The translations under genes were made by a program, and so were the position numbers. From CADEDV01 sp048498035 (GTDB lineage Bacteria > Bacteroidota > Bacteroidia > Chitinophagales > Chitinophagaceae): a stretch of DNA of 64,000 nt. This document shows positions 23,903 to 32,768 of the stretch, piece after piece. The notes below the pieces were generated by a model. The model was not told the origin of the DNA. It saw only the letters and a list, made by a program, of their open reading frames with translations, and made no database searches. How positions within the stretch are numbered: the first letter of the stretch is position 1; each line of letters opens with the position of its first letter. The stretch lies in contig JBEHYT010000017.1 in assembly GCA_048498035.1 (NCBI GenBank), positions 23,106-87,105 of the forward strand, in the 5' to 3' direction.

Positions 23903-24833
23903 TAAGAAAACAAAAACGGGAAAATCGTCCTTCAAAATCAAAGGGCGTGGTTGCCTTAGTGATATCGCGGATAGATGAGGCCCGGATGTTGGCACTATCC
24001 AGTTCAAATTTCCGGTAGTTGGTGCTGAAATAAAGCTGCGCGCCGGGTTTCATTGCCGCGAGGCATTGATTGATCAGCGCCGCATGATCGCGTTGTGTAT
24101 CCAGGATATCAGTCATTCGCTGACTGTTGCTGAAAGTTGGAGGGTCCATGATCACGAGATCAAAATTATCAGCCGGCAGGGATGGCAGGTATTGTTTCAC
24201 ATCCGCATGCACAAACGAAAAATTGCCGGTCAGACCGTTGGCTGCCATATTTTCCTCCGCCCATTGCAAATAGGTTTTAGAAAGATCTACCGTAACTACT
24301 TCTTTGGCGCCTCCCGCGGCCGCATACACAGAAAAAGACCCGGTATAAGCAAAAAGATTCAGAACGGCTTTGCCGGCGGCTTGTTCCCTGATGCGTTGTC
24401 GGGTTAAGCGATGGTCGAGGAATAGACCGGTATCCAGGTAATCGGTCATATTGACAAAAAAAGTCAACCCGTTTTCTTCTACAGCAAACCGCTGTTGTCG
24501 TTCGTCAATTTTTTCATATTGTCCAAGCCTACCGGGTTTTCGCTGCCTCAGTTTCACAAAGATCGCAGCTGCGGGTACTTCAAGCACGGCTGAAATTACC
24601 TCAGTGGTAACCGTTAGCCAATGCGCATGCGCCTCATCCGACAGGCCGTGATTACGTTTATATTCCGCTACATAAACCATATCGCCATAGCGTTCAATAC
24701 AAACCGGGAATTCGGGGATATCGTGGTCGTAGAGCCGGTAGCAGGTAACGCCCATTTTCCGCGCCTGTTTTCCCAGGTGCCTGGCTACTTTAGTGAGGCG
24801 GTTGCGGAACATTTCCACTTTGGATTGCTGCAT
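23892..24833 (-). CDS. SAM-dependent rRNA large-subunit methyltransferase, RlmK/RlmI-like
   Basis: A 313-residue class I methyltransferase. The N-terminal part (about 1-110, with CYRLYDHDIPEFPVCIERYG) matches the RlmK half of gamma-proteobacterial RlmKL. The SAM site is VLNLFAYTGSFSVYAAAGGA, the acidic ribose-binding residue is in VTVDLSKTYL, and the catalytic motif IV is DLVIMDPPTFSNS. RlmK makes m7G2069 in 23S rRNA; here it is a free-standing protein without the RlmL (m2G2445) half. The exact target is inferred from that similarity. The start is the ATG at 24833, not the upstream TTG. Confidence 0.88.
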   Translation of the reverse strand: MQQSKVEMFRNRLTKVARHLGKQARKMGVTCYRLYDHDIPEFPVCIERYGDMVYVAEYKRNHGLSDEAHAHWLTVTTEVISAVLEVPAAAIFVKLRQRKPGRLGQYEKIDERQQRFAVEENGLTFFVNMTDYLDTGLFLDHRLTRQRIREQAAGKAVLNLFAYTGSFSVYAAAGGAKEVVTVDLSKTYLQWAEENMAANGLTGNFSFVHADVKQYLPSLPADNFDLVIMDPPTFSNSQRMTDILDTQRDHAALINQCLAAMKPGAQLYFSTNYRKFELDSANIRASSIRDITKATTPFDFEGRFSRFCFLITR

Positions 24834-24871
24834 GAACAAAATTTACGATCTTAGTATACTTACAATTTCCC

Positions 24872-26290
24872 TTGCTCTACGCTGTTGTTGATATAGAAAC
24901 TACGGGCGCTTATGCTGCCGCAAATGGTATTACTGAAATATCCATCCAGGTGTTTGACGGCAACAAAGTTGTGGAAAAATTTGAAACACTCATCAATCCC
25001 TGCCAGCCTATTCCGAGATATATCCAGGCAATGACGGGTATTAAAGATAGCATGGTTGCTACTGCTCCCATTTTTGACGCGGTAGCGGAAAAAATCCACC
25101 TGATGCTACAGGATAAGATATTTGTTGCGCACAATGTAAATTTCGATTATTCATTTGTAAAAAGTCACTTGCAGGAAGCCGGCTTTACACTTAACAGCAA
25201 AAAGCTTTGTACCGTACGCATGAGCCGGAAAATTTTTCCCGGTCTGCCTTCCTATAGTCTTGGCAATCTTTGCAGTTCGCTACAGATCAGTATGCACAAC
25301 CGGCACCGGGCGGGTGGTGATGCAGAAGCTACAGTGGAAGTGCTTCGTCGTTTGCTGCAGGAAGATCGCGAACAATTTATCCTGAAAAGCCTGCTTCGGA
25401 ATTCGAAGGAACAAATGTTGCCGCCGAATGTACCAAAGGAGCATTTTGAAAAGTTGCCCTATACGCCGGGCGTCTATTATTTCCATAATGAAAAAGGGAA
25501 AGTAGTTTACGTTGGCAAAGCCATCAATATACGCTATCGCGTAAATAGTCATTTCAGTAATAATTCTGAAAGCAGGCAGAAGCAAAATTTTATGAAACAT
25601 GTGTACGGCATCAGTTTCACTTCCTGCGCTACGGAACTGATGGCCTGCATCCTTGAATCAACCGAAATTAAAAAGCTTTGGCCCGCATTTAATAATTCCC
25701 AGAAACGCTGGGAAGATGTCTATGGCATTTTTTCTTTTGAAGATCAGAACGGATTTCTCCGGCTGGCGGTTGACAAAACAAAAAACCGCCTTAATCCCGT
25801 TTGCACTTTTCACTACCTGGTAGACGGGCACGCTATACTGCGAAAACTGATCCGCGATTTCTCGCTTTGTCCGCGCCTTTGCTTTTTGCAAACAGACCCG
25901 GGGGCGTGTGAAGGAATGGAAGAAGGAACCTGCGCGGGTGCCTGTTGCGGCGAGGAACAACCATCCAGCTATAATAGCCGGGTTCAGCAGGCCATCGAAA
26001 CACTTGCCAACCAACCCTCCTATGCCATTATTGAAAAAGGGCTGGGTTCCGATGACCGTTCCTGCATATTAGTTTGGGAAGGTCGTTTTTACGGAATGGG
26101 TTATATATCGCAGGACCAAAATGTAGAAAATCCCCTGGAATTGAAAGAAGTGGTGACGCCCTATAAGGAGAATCTTTTTATTCGCAACCTCGTGCAGGGC
26201 TACGCCGCGCGGTTCCCCGATCGTGTTACCTGGCTAAGGAAAGTGCCTAACTCAACCATTGAAAATCCGGGTGCCGGGGCATTGCTGTAA
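24872..26290 (+). CDS. DnaQ-type 3'-5' exonuclease fused to UvrC/Cho-like GIY-YIG nuclease domain
   Basis: A 472-residue fusion. Residues 1-165 form a DEDDh exonuclease: VVDIETTG (D-x-E), FVAHNVNFDYSF, and HRAGGDAEATVEV (H and D). Residues 195-275 are a GIY-YIG domain (LPYTPGVYYFHNEKGKVVYV, GKAINIRYRV). The remainder resembles the C-terminal part of UvrC-related proteins, with a Cys-rich segment near residue 340-365 (CPRLCFLQTDPGACE, GTCAGACCGEE). Such DnaQ-UvrC-like fusions are found in Bacteroidota and Actinobacteria and are assumed to act in DNA repair. The start is a TTG; no ATG is available in frame. Its 3' end overlaps the thioesterase gene by 44 bp. Confidence 0.92.
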   Translation: MLYAVVDIETTGAYAAANGITEISIQVFDGNKVVEKFETLINPCQPIPRYIQAMTGIKDSMVATAPIFDAVAEKIHLMLQDKIFVAHNVNFDYSFVKSHLQEAGFTLNSKKLCTVRMSRKIFPGLPSYSLGNLCSSLQISMHNRHRAGGDAEATVEVLRRLLQEDREQFILKSLLRNSKEQMLPPNVPKEHFEKLPYTPGVYYFHNEKGKVVYVGKAINIRYRVNSHFSNNSESRQKQNFMKHVYGISFTSCATELMACILESTEIKKLWPAFNNSQKRWEDVYGIFSFEDQNGFLRLAVDKTKNRLNPVCTFHYLVDGHAILRKLIRDFSLCPRLCFLQTDPGACEGMEEGTCAGACCGEEQPSSYNSRVQQAIETLANQPSYAIIEKGLGSDDRSCILVWEGRFYGMGYISQDQNVENPLELKEVVTPYKENLFIRNLVQGYAARFPDRVTWLRKVPNSTIENPGAGALL

Positions 26291-26684
26291 AACAGGCCGC
26301 TGCCAATTCAGGCGGTGTTGTTAATTTACGCCGTTCCGTATCTATCCAGGCACCATCGCAGGTGAGAACAGCCGCCAGTTGATCGCCTTTTTTTATGATC
26401 TGGTGCTGGATCGTCCACCGTGAAAAATCGGCTTTCGCTTTCAGCAAATGGAGTGTAATTACCAGTTCGTCCTGTTGGCGTATTTCACGGCGAAAAACAC
26501 ATTCTTCCCGGAAAAGGATGGGCCCTACATGCAGCTCCCGCATCGCGGTGTCATCCAGTTCATAGGCGGTTAGCCAGGCGATCCGGCATTGCGCTCCCCA
26601 GTCATAGTAAACTGAGTGCCTGACGTGGTAATTGGGGTCAAGATCTGACCACCTGACCTGTAACGGGATGCTAAATTGTTCCAT
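26247..26684 (-). CDS. Acyl-CoA thioesterase, hotdog fold (YbgC/FadM-like)
   Basis: A 145-residue hotdog-fold protein. The active-site segment VRWSDLDPNYHVRHSVYYDW contains the family catalytic Asp (in DLDPNYHV, where many members have DxDxxGHV). The long central helix and the paired strands ELVITLHLLKAKADFSRWTI follow. The protein probably hydrolyses an acyl-CoA thioester in the cytoplasm; chain length cannot be told. The ATG at 26684 is used rather than an upstream ATG at 26723, whose added residues are not family-like. It overlaps the 3' end of the convergent DnaQ-UvrC-like gene by 44 bp. Confidence 0.87.
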   Translation of the reverse strand: MEQFSIPLQVRWSDLDPNYHVRHSVYYDWGAQCRIAWLTAYELDDTAMRELHVGPILFREECVFRREIRQQDELVITLHLLKAKADFSRWTIQHQIIKKGDQLAAVLTCDGAWIDTERRKLTTPPELAAACFTAMPRHPDFQWLS

Positions 26685-26758
26685 AAACCGCAAATTAACC
26701 GATAACCGGGGTTGAAATATCACCCCAACCTTTATTTTTGCAACCTAACTATCAATTC

Positions 26759-27625
26759 ATGAAGCAACTTGTAATCACGGCCCTGTGTGCCGGTTTGTGT
26801 GTAGGAGCATCTGCCCAGAAAACAGCATCCACCGTAAAAAAGCCCGTGGCCGTAAAATCGATTTTTAAAAACCAGCAGGACTCGGCCTGCTACGCTATGG
26901 GTATGGGGCTGGCAAAATATTACCAGCAGCAAGGCACAAAAACCGTTAATACCACACAAATCATTAAGGGAATTTCCGATGTGTATTCCTCCAATAAAAT
27001 AGACTCCAATAGCTACGCCATGGGACTTAGTTTTGGCGCTTATTACAAGCAGATGGGGGTAACCTCGGTTAATACCGCACTCATCGCAAAGGGTATTAAT
27101 GATGTGTTTGCAAACCGGAAACCAGCCTTTGATGATAATGCAGCCAATTCCGTAATGAACAGCTACCTGATGAAACTGCAGGCGCAAAAATCACAACCCA
27201 ATATCGTGGCCGGTGAAAATTTCCTGCAGCAAAACAAAACAAAACCCGGCGTAAAGACAACCCAGAGTGGGCTGCAATACGAGGTGATTACAGAAGGTAC
27301 GGGACCCAAACCCAGCGACCAGGACAGCGTAACCTGTCATTATAAAGGAACACTGATGGACGGTACTGAATTTGATAACTCTTACAGCCGCGGAATGCCT
27401 ATTACATTTAGCCTCCATGGCGTAATACCGGGGTGGACCGAAGGATTGCAATTGATGCCGGAAGGATCCAAATATAAATTTTATGTTCCTTATACCCTTG
27501 GATATGGCGCGTTTGACTACGGTCCTATCCCCGGCGGGTCTATGCTTACCTTTGAAGTGGAATTGCTTCATGTGATCAAACATAATGTACCGGTCAACGA
27601 TGCACCGGCAAAAACAGGGAATTAG
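26759..27625 (+). CDS. FKBP-type peptidyl-prolyl cis-trans isomerase, periplasmic, with duplicated N-terminal repeat
   Basis: A 288-residue protein with signal peptide (MKQLVITALCAGLCVGASAQ). Residues 40-125 contain two tandem copies of an FKBP_N-like helical unit: SACYAMGMGLAKYYQQQGTK and SNSYAMGLSFGAYYKQMGVT, each closing with an IIKGI/IAKGI segment. The catalytic FKBP domain (about 165-270) has the canonical VTCHYKGTLMDGTEFDNSY, VIPGWTEGLQLMPEG and YGAFDYGPIPGGSMLTFEVE. It should catalyse proline isomerisation of exported proteins, like FkpA or Mip. In those proteins the N-terminal helices dimerise; here the duplication may do so within one chain. A bidirectional terminator follows. Confidence 0.92.
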   Translation: MKQLVITALCAGLCVGASAQKTASTVKKPVAVKSIFKNQQDSACYAMGMGLAKYYQQQGTKTVNTTQIIKGISDVYSSNKIDSNSYAMGLSFGAYYKQMGVTSVNTALIAKGINDVFANRKPAFDDNAANSVMNSYLMKLQAQKSQPNIVAGENFLQQNKTKPGVKTTQSGLQYEVITEGTGPKPSDQDSVTCHYKGTLMDGTEFDNSYSRGMPITFSLHGVIPGWTEGLQLMPEGSKYKFYVPYTLGYGAFDYGPIPGGSMLTFEVELLHVIKHNVPVNDAPAKTGN

Positions 27626-27642
27626 ATCTGATAATGAATAAT

Positions 27643-27671
27643 AAAAAAAGAGGCCAACAGCCTCTTTTTTT
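27643..27671. terminator. Bidirectional terminator between FKBP and K+ channel genes
   Basis: AGAGGC and GCCTCT form the stem, flanked by seven A residues on the left and seven T residues on the right, so both converging transcripts meet a U-tract. Confidence 0.88.
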
Positions 27672-27695
27672 ATTCCTTCTACTATTTTGTTGGTG

Positions 27696-28712
27696 TTATT
27701 TCAGGTTTGCCTTCATCGTTCGCACCTGGTGGTGTGTGCCCAGGATAATGATTTTCATGCCGGGTTCGATGATAATATCTGTTGGCGGATTGAGGATAAA
27801 CTTGCCGGAGGGGCTTTTTACGCCGAGGCAATTCACGCCGGTTTTATTCCATTGCATCACTTCGTGCAACGATTTACCCCGGATGGCCGGCGGCAATGCA
27901 TCATAGGCAACTGAATCAATATTGATACCGCCCCCCTCTTCACCAGATAAGAAATCGATAAACTCAACCACATCGGGTTTCGATACCAGGTTAGCCATAT
28001 AACTGCCGCCGATCCTGTCAGGCATGATCACGTTGTTCGCGCCTGCCTTTTTTAACTTTGCAATCGAATTGACGTCTGAGCAACGGCTGATGATCTGGAG
28101 CTCCGGGTTCAGGCCGCGGGCAGAAAGGACGATAAAAAGATTGTCTGCATCCACAGGAAGCGTGCTGATAAGCGCACGTGCACGTTCAATTCCGGCCGAC
28201 AAAAGCACATCGTCATTTGTACTATCTCCTTCTATTCGTAATAATGCGCCGTCTTCATGCCGGGAGCGGTCCATCAGGTCATGATTCTTTTCGATCACGA
28301 CAAAATCGAGGCCGTGCGAACGCAAGATTTTAACTGCCTCGTGGCCGTTTCGTCCATATCCACAAACAATTACATGATCCTGGAGTTGACCGATATCTTT
28401 CATAAGCTTGCGGGTTTTAAAATAACGATGCACTTCTCCACTTACAATAAACTGGGTAATGCGGGTAATGGCAAATGCAAATGTGCTCCAACTGATGATG
28501 AGGAGAAAAATAGTAAACCACTTTCCCGCTTCACTAAGCGGTATCACTTCTCCATATCCCACTGTAGTTATGGAAATAGTGGTCATGAACAACGCATTAA
28601 GCAGAGATGCGTGTTCAATTATCATGTACCCCGTGATACCGATCACTACAATGATCAGCAGGATAATCACAGGCTGCAGTAACCGGTAGGTGGTTAGTCT
28701 CAAAACAGCCAA
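27696..28712 (-). CDS. Potassium channel protein, 2-TM pore with RCK/TrkA-N and TrkA-C domains
   Basis: A 338-residue protein. Two transmembrane helices (about residues 12-30 and 68-90) flank the pore with selectivity filter TISITTVGYGEVIPL. A RCK (TrkA-N) domain follows at about 115-235 (HVIVCGYGRNGHEAVKILRS, a GxGxxG nucleotide-binding loop). The C-terminal TrkA-C domain ends with IIEPGMKIIILGTHHQVRTM. The overall plan matches MthK-like ligand-gated K+ channels of the inner membrane. The start is a TTG; the only ATGs lie inside or beyond the first helix. It may share a transcript with cmk upstream, 43 bp away. Confidence 0.92.
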   Translation of the reverse strand: MAVLRLTTYRLLQPVIILLIIVVIGITGYMIIEHASLLNALFMTTISITTVGYGEVIPLSEAGKWFTIFLLIISWSTFAFAITRITQFIVSGEVHRYFKTRKLMKDIGQLQDHVIVCGYGRNGHEAVKILRSHGLDFVVIEKNHDLMDRSRHEDGALLRIEGDSTNDDVLLSAGIERARALISTLPVDADNLFIVLSARGLNPELQIISRCSDVNSIAKLKKAGANNVIMPDRIGGSYMANLVSKPDVVEFIDFLSGEEGGGINIDSVAYDALPPAIRGKSLHEVMQWNKTGVNCLGVKSPSGKFILNPPTDIIIEPGMKIIILGTHHQVRTMKANLK

Positions 28713-28755
28713 TTTGCTATAAAAATAGGAGAATGTAGCGGAAAAAGCACCTGCA

Positions 28756-29442
28756 TTATTTACCGGCGATTCGCTCCCGGGCCCAGGCCAGGGCTTTTTG
28801 CAGCTGTTCCTTCGGGGTAATGGAGGTGTTGTCTAATTCAATCGCATCCTCAGCCTTCCGAAGCGGGCTTATTTCCCGGTGAGAGTCAATATAATCGCGC
28901 ATTTCCAGGTTATTCTTCACTTCCTCGATGGAAATATTGGGATTCTTTTCATACAGCTCTTTGAACCTCCGTTCTACCCGAACGGCATTGTCGGCTGTCA
29001 TGAATATTTTGAGCTCGGCTTTCGGAAACACCACGGTTCCAATATCCCGCCCGTCCATCACAATACCTTTCCGGGCGCCCATTTTCTGTTGTTGCGCTAC
29101 TGCAAACTCCCGTACTTCTTTCAGCGCCGCTACCTCACTCACTTTTTCTGCAATAACGAGATCGCGGATCAGGTATTCAACATTTTCTTCGTTCAGGTAA
29201 ATTTCGCTGGTGCTGCTGGATTCATTATATACAAATTCCAGGTTGATACCTTGTAAGGCATCCGCAATTTCACCATGCTCTGCAATGTCAACATTATTGC
29301 GTAGGAAGTAAAGTGTAATGGCACGATACATGGCACCACTGTCTACGTACACATAGCCCAATTCACGCGCAAGCGCTTTTGCCAGCGTACTTTTTCCGCA
29401 GCTCGACCAGCCATCGATCGTAATAATAATTTTTTTTGCCAT
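28756..29442 (-). CDS. cmk: Cytidylate kinase
   Basis: A 228-residue nucleoside monophosphate kinase starting MAKKIIITIDGWSSCGKSTL (P-loop GWSSCGKST). The CMP-binding insert is present, with VYVDSGAMYRAITLYFL and IVMDGRDIGTVVFPKAELKI, followed by the lid Arg-rich segment VRVERRFKEL and HREISPLRKAEDAIELDN. It converts CMP and dCMP to diphosphates. The start at 29442 is chosen because upstream codons (to 29493) cross the clpC terminator. Length is normal for the bacterial enzyme. Confidence 0.96.
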   Translation of the reverse strand: MAKKIIITIDGWSSCGKSTLAKALARELGYVYVDSGAMYRAITLYFLRNNVDIAEHGEIADALQGINLEFVYNESSSTSEIYLNEENVEYLIRDLVIAEKVSEVAALKEVREFAVAQQQKMGARKGIVMDGRDIGTVVFPKAELKIFMTADNAVRVERRFKELYEKNPNISIEEVKNNLEMRDYIDSHREISPLRKAEDAIELDNTSITPKEQLQKALAWARERIAGK

Positions 29443-29491
29443 ATCCCTGCCGCAAAAATAGGACTTCAGCGGTGAACCTGTCGGGCTTTGC

Positions 29492-29520
29492 AAAAAAAAG
29501 GAGCGCTCTCCGGCGCTCCT
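29492..29520 (-). terminator. Rho-independent terminator of clpC
   Basis: AGGAGCGC pairs with GCGCTCCT across a six-base loop (29499-29520). On the minus strand it is followed by eight T residues (29498-29491). It separates clpC from cmk. Confidence 0.9.
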
Positions 29521-29540
29521 GTATAATTCATTTAAAAAGA

Positions 29541-32072
29541 TCAGGCTTTTGACTTTTCCTCACCATGCTTTTTGAACGTAAAAGCCAACTTTGTATTGTC
29601 TTTATCCACATCCGCTTCCAGCACATCTCCTGCTTTCACATTCATGTTCAAAATCTCTTCAGCCAGCGGATCTTCCAGGTATTTCTGGATGGCCCGATGC
29701 AACGGACGGGCACCAAACTGGGAATCATATCCTTTATCCGCCAGGAAGGTTTTCGCACCCTCTGTAAGTTCCAGGCCAAATCCAAGGTTACTGAGCCTTT
29801 TCATCACACCTTTCATCAGGATATCGATAATGCTGAAGATATTGTCCTTACTGAGGCTGTTAAAGATCACCACATCATCAATACGGTTCAGGAACTCCGG
29901 CGAGAAGGTTTTCTTCAATGCCTTTTCAATCACCGCCTTGTTCATCTCATCCTCCTGTTCCAGTTTGGAAGTGGTTGTAAAACCAACCCCTGCGCCAAAG
30001 TCTTTCAACTGGCGTACACCGATATTGGAAGTCATGATGATCAGTGTATTCTTGAAGTCGACCTTGCGACCCAGACCATCCGTCAGTTGCCCGTCATCCA
30101 ACACCTGCAACAGTATATTGTAGATATCAGGGTGGGCTTTTTCAATTTCATCCAGCAGAATCACGCTGTACGGTTTACGGCGAACCCGTTCTGTAAGCTG
30201 GCCTCCTTCTTCATAACCCACATAGCCGGGAGGTGCCCCGATAAGACGGCTCACGGTAAATTTCTCCATGTATTCACTCATGTCGATCCGGATCAGTGAA
30301 TCTTCCGAATCAAACATATACCGGGCTAGTGCACGCGCCAATTCTGTTTTTCCAACACCGGTAGGACCCAGGAAAATAAATGTACCGATCGGCTTTTTAG
30401 GATCCTTCAACCCTACCCTGTTTCGTTGGATGGCCTTTACCACTTTAGAAATGGCATCATCCTGGCCAATCACCATGTCCTTCATATCTTCCGCCATCCT
30501 ACGCAATTTCTCGGTTTCGGCCTGCACCATCCGCTTCACCGGTATGCCCGTCATCATGCTCACTACTTCGGCAATGGCCTCATCATCGATCGGGTAGCGT
30601 TTATGCTTACTTTCTTCCTCCCATTCCACCTTGGCTTTTTCCAGGTCTTCCTGCAGGCGTTTTTCTGTATCCCGCAGGGAAGCGGCCTCTTCAAATTTCT
30701 GACTCTTCACCACCTTGTTTTTTTCATTCTTCACATCTTCAATCTTCTTTTCCAGTTCTACAATATTCTGGGGAACATTGATATTCTTAAGGTGAACACG
30801 GGCGCCTACTTCATCCATCACATCAATGGCCTTGTCGGGTAGCAGGCGATCCGTAATATACCTGTCACTCAATTTAACACAGGCGTCGATAGATTCATCA
30901 TTATAAGTTACGTTGTGATAATCCTCGTATTTGGATTTGATATTGTTCAGGATTTGGATGGTATCATCCACGCTTGGTGGTTCTACCATTACCTTTTGGA
31001 AACGACGATCCAGGGCTCCGTCCTTCTCAATATACATCCGGTATTCATCCAGTGTGGAAGCTCCGATGCACTGGAGTTCTCCTCTTGCAAGAGCCGGTTT
31101 AAAGATGTTGCTGGCATCCAGCGAACCACTGGCTCCTCCTGCTCCTACGATTGTATGCAATTCATCTATAAAAAGAATGACATCCCGGTTCTTTTCCAGT
31201 TCATTCATGATCGCTTTCATCCGCTCTTCAAATTGCCCGCGGTATTTAGTACCGGCAACCAATGCAGCCAGGTCAAGCGATATAACGCGTTTATCAAACA
31301 GTACACGGGAAACCTTGCGTTGCACAATGCGAAGTGCCAGTCCTTCCACGATAGCCGTTTTACCCACACCCGGTTCGCCAATCAGGATAGGATTATTCTT
31401 TTTACGCCGTGAAAGAATTTGCGAAACACGCTCAATCTCAGCTTCCCGGCCCACAATCGGATCCAGGGCATTCATTTCGGCTAATTTAGTAATATCCCGT
31501 CCGAAGTTGTCCAGCACCGGGGTCTTACTTTTGGCATTCCCTGCTTGTTTTCCACTTCCTTTTTGACCAGAATATTTCTTTTCATCGTCGTAATCATCGT
31601 CGTTTTCGTCTGTATACTCGGCACGGGGGTCATTGGATTTTACGATACCCAGTTCCTGCCGGAAGATGTCATAATCCACTTCGAACTGATTTAAGATTTG
31701 AGTAGCGATGTTTTCTTTGTTTTTGAGGATGGAGAGCATCAGGTGTTCCGTTTCAACTGTTGCGCTTTTGAGCGCTTTGGCTTCAAGAACGGTAACGCGG
31801 ATCACTTTCTCAGCCTGTCGCGTAAGCGGCAGACTATTTATATTAGCAATATTCTTGCCCGTCTTATCCTTTACCGCCAGTTCAATCTCCTTCCGAAGCT
31901 CATACAGGTCCACGTTAAAGCTCTTCAGGATACGCACCGCGGTATTGTCTCCCTCCCGGATAAGCCCCAATAAAAGGTGCTCTGTTCCGATAAAGTCATT
32001 TCCCAGGCGCAACGCCTCCTCCCTGGAGAAGGAGATGATTTCTTTTACCTGGGCTGAAAAGTTGTTATCCAT
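29541..32072 (-). CDS. clpC: ATP-dependent Clp protease ATP-binding subunit ClpC
   Basis: An 843-residue AAA+ unfoldase. It has two Clp-N repeats (about residues 1-145), a first AAA module (Walker A GEPGVGKTA, Walker B LFIDELHTI), a ClpC-type coiled-coil middle domain containing a UVR-like segment (FEEAASLRDTEKRLQEDLEK) and a second AAA module (Walker A GPTGVGKTE, Walker B VILLDEIEKAHPD). The C-terminal D2 small domain ends KSKA. The protein feeds unfolded substrates to ClpP; no clpP lies in the window. The acidic Tyr/Asp linker after the N-domain (about 155-175) is a lineage feature. ATG start; 240 bp of ordinary intergenic sequence precede it. Confidence 0.97.
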   Translation of the reverse strand: MDNNFSAQVKEIISFSREEALRLGNDFIGTEHLLLGLIREGDNTAVRILKSFNVDLYELRKEIELAVKDKTGKNIANINSLPLTRQAEKVIRVTVLEAKALKSATVETEHLMLSILKNKENIATQILNQFEVDYDIFRQELGIVKSNDPRAEYTDENDDDYDDEKKYSGQKGSGKQAGNAKSKTPVLDNFGRDITKLAEMNALDPIVGREAEIERVSQILSRRKKNNPILIGEPGVGKTAIVEGLALRIVQRKVSRVLFDKRVISLDLAALVAGTKYRGQFEERMKAIMNELEKNRDVILFIDELHTIVGAGGASGSLDASNIFKPALARGELQCIGASTLDEYRMYIEKDGALDRRFQKVMVEPPSVDDTIQILNNIKSKYEDYHNVTYNDESIDACVKLSDRYITDRLLPDKAIDVMDEVGARVHLKNINVPQNIVELEKKIEDVKNEKNKVVKSQKFEEAASLRDTEKRLQEDLEKAKVEWEEESKHKRYPIDDEAIAEVVSMMTGIPVKRMVQAETEKLRRMAEDMKDMVIGQDDAISKVVKAIQRNRVGLKDPKKPIGTFIFLGPTGVGKTELARALARYMFDSEDSLIRIDMSEYMEKFTVSRLIGAPPGYVGYEEGGQLTERVRRKPYSVILLDEIEKAHPDIYNILLQVLDDGQLTDGLGRKVDFKNTLIIMTSNIGVRQLKDFGAGVGFTTTSKLEQEDEMNKAVIEKALKKTFSPEFLNRIDDVVIFNSLSKDNIFSIIDILMKGVMKRLSNLGFGLELTEGAKTFLADKGYDSQFGARPLHRAIQKYLEDPLAEEILNMNVKAGDVLEADVDKDNTKLAFTFKKHGEEKSKA

Positions 32073-32312
32073 GTAAGTGGTTGTTATACAATATTAACAA
32101 ATAAATTCGGTTCCGGTTTTCCCCTACTTATAAACGAGTTGTTGATAATTCCAGTTGTTTCGCCCGCCAGATTTTTGCATTTTGGCCCGTGTCTGGGTAA
32201 ATGTAAGAAACCGCCCGGCCATCCCAACAACCGCCTGCGCGTTATTAACCTAAAATTTAGAACTTGCCGGCATATTTGACAACTTTGTTTAATCACCGGA
32301 AAAAACCCATTT

Positions 32313-32690
32313 ATGCAGGTCAAAACCGATACCAAAGAGAAATTTCATGTCATCACGTTCCTGGAACCTACACTTTCTGCTACTATGACAGAAGAAATGG
32401 GGCAATGCTTACTCCCTTACCTGCAAAATGGCGTTAAAAACCTGGTTGTTAATCTCCGGGAGGTGGAATCGATTGCCCTGGAAGCCGCCCGCGAACTGGT
32501 CTCACTGCAACAGAAATTCTACGAAGAAAGCGCCTCCTTTGTTGTTTGCGAGGTGCGAAAGCCGGTGGAAGAATTTCTGGACGAAAATGAACTTTTAGAG
32601 TTGATGAATGTTACGCCCACAGAAAGTGAGGCCTGGGATATTGTTCAAATGGAAGAAATTGAACGTGAATTCCTGGACGGGGACAACTGA
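32313..32690 (+). CDS. STAS-domain protein (anti-sigma-antagonist-like) lacking the phospho-acceptor Ser
   Basis: A 125-residue protein with the STAS alternation of strands and helices: FHVITFLEPTLSATMTEEMG, NLVVNLREVES, ARELVSLQQKFYEESASFVV and VEEFLDENELLELMNV. The C-terminal tail is very acidic (QMEEIEREFLDGDN). In SpoIIAA-like antagonists the loop after the third strand is DSSG or DSAG with a phosphorylated Ser; here it reads ESIALEAA, so regulation by that phosphorylation is unlikely. It lies 78 bp upstream of rnz on the same strand, a pairing that may be conserved in Bacteroidota. Function is unknown. Confidence 0.85.
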   Translation: MQVKTDTKEKFHVITFLEPTLSATMTEEMGQCLLPYLQNGVKNLVVNLREVESIALEAARELVSLQQKFYEESASFVVCEVRKPVEEFLDENELLELMNVTPTESEAWDIVQMEEIEREFLDGDN

Positions 32691-32750
32691 TTGATGCATC
32701 ATTTTGTTAGCCGTAATTGTCTCCATTCGGCAACTCTTGGGCCGATTCAT

Positions 32751-32758
32751 TACATTTG
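32751..32758 (+). promoter_or_regulatory. -7 promoter element of rnz
   Basis: TACATTTG matches TAnnTTTG and lies 10 bp before the rnz ATG, implying a very short 5' leader. No good -33 TTTG is found at the usual spacing. Confidence 0.5.
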
Positions 32759-32768
32759 AATTAATATC

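Noticed and set aside
29565..30299. Long plus-strand ORF of 244 codons inside the clpC region
   Set aside because: It is antisense to ClpC, whose domains are complete and conserved. The translated sequence is Phe/His/Gln-rich without any motif.
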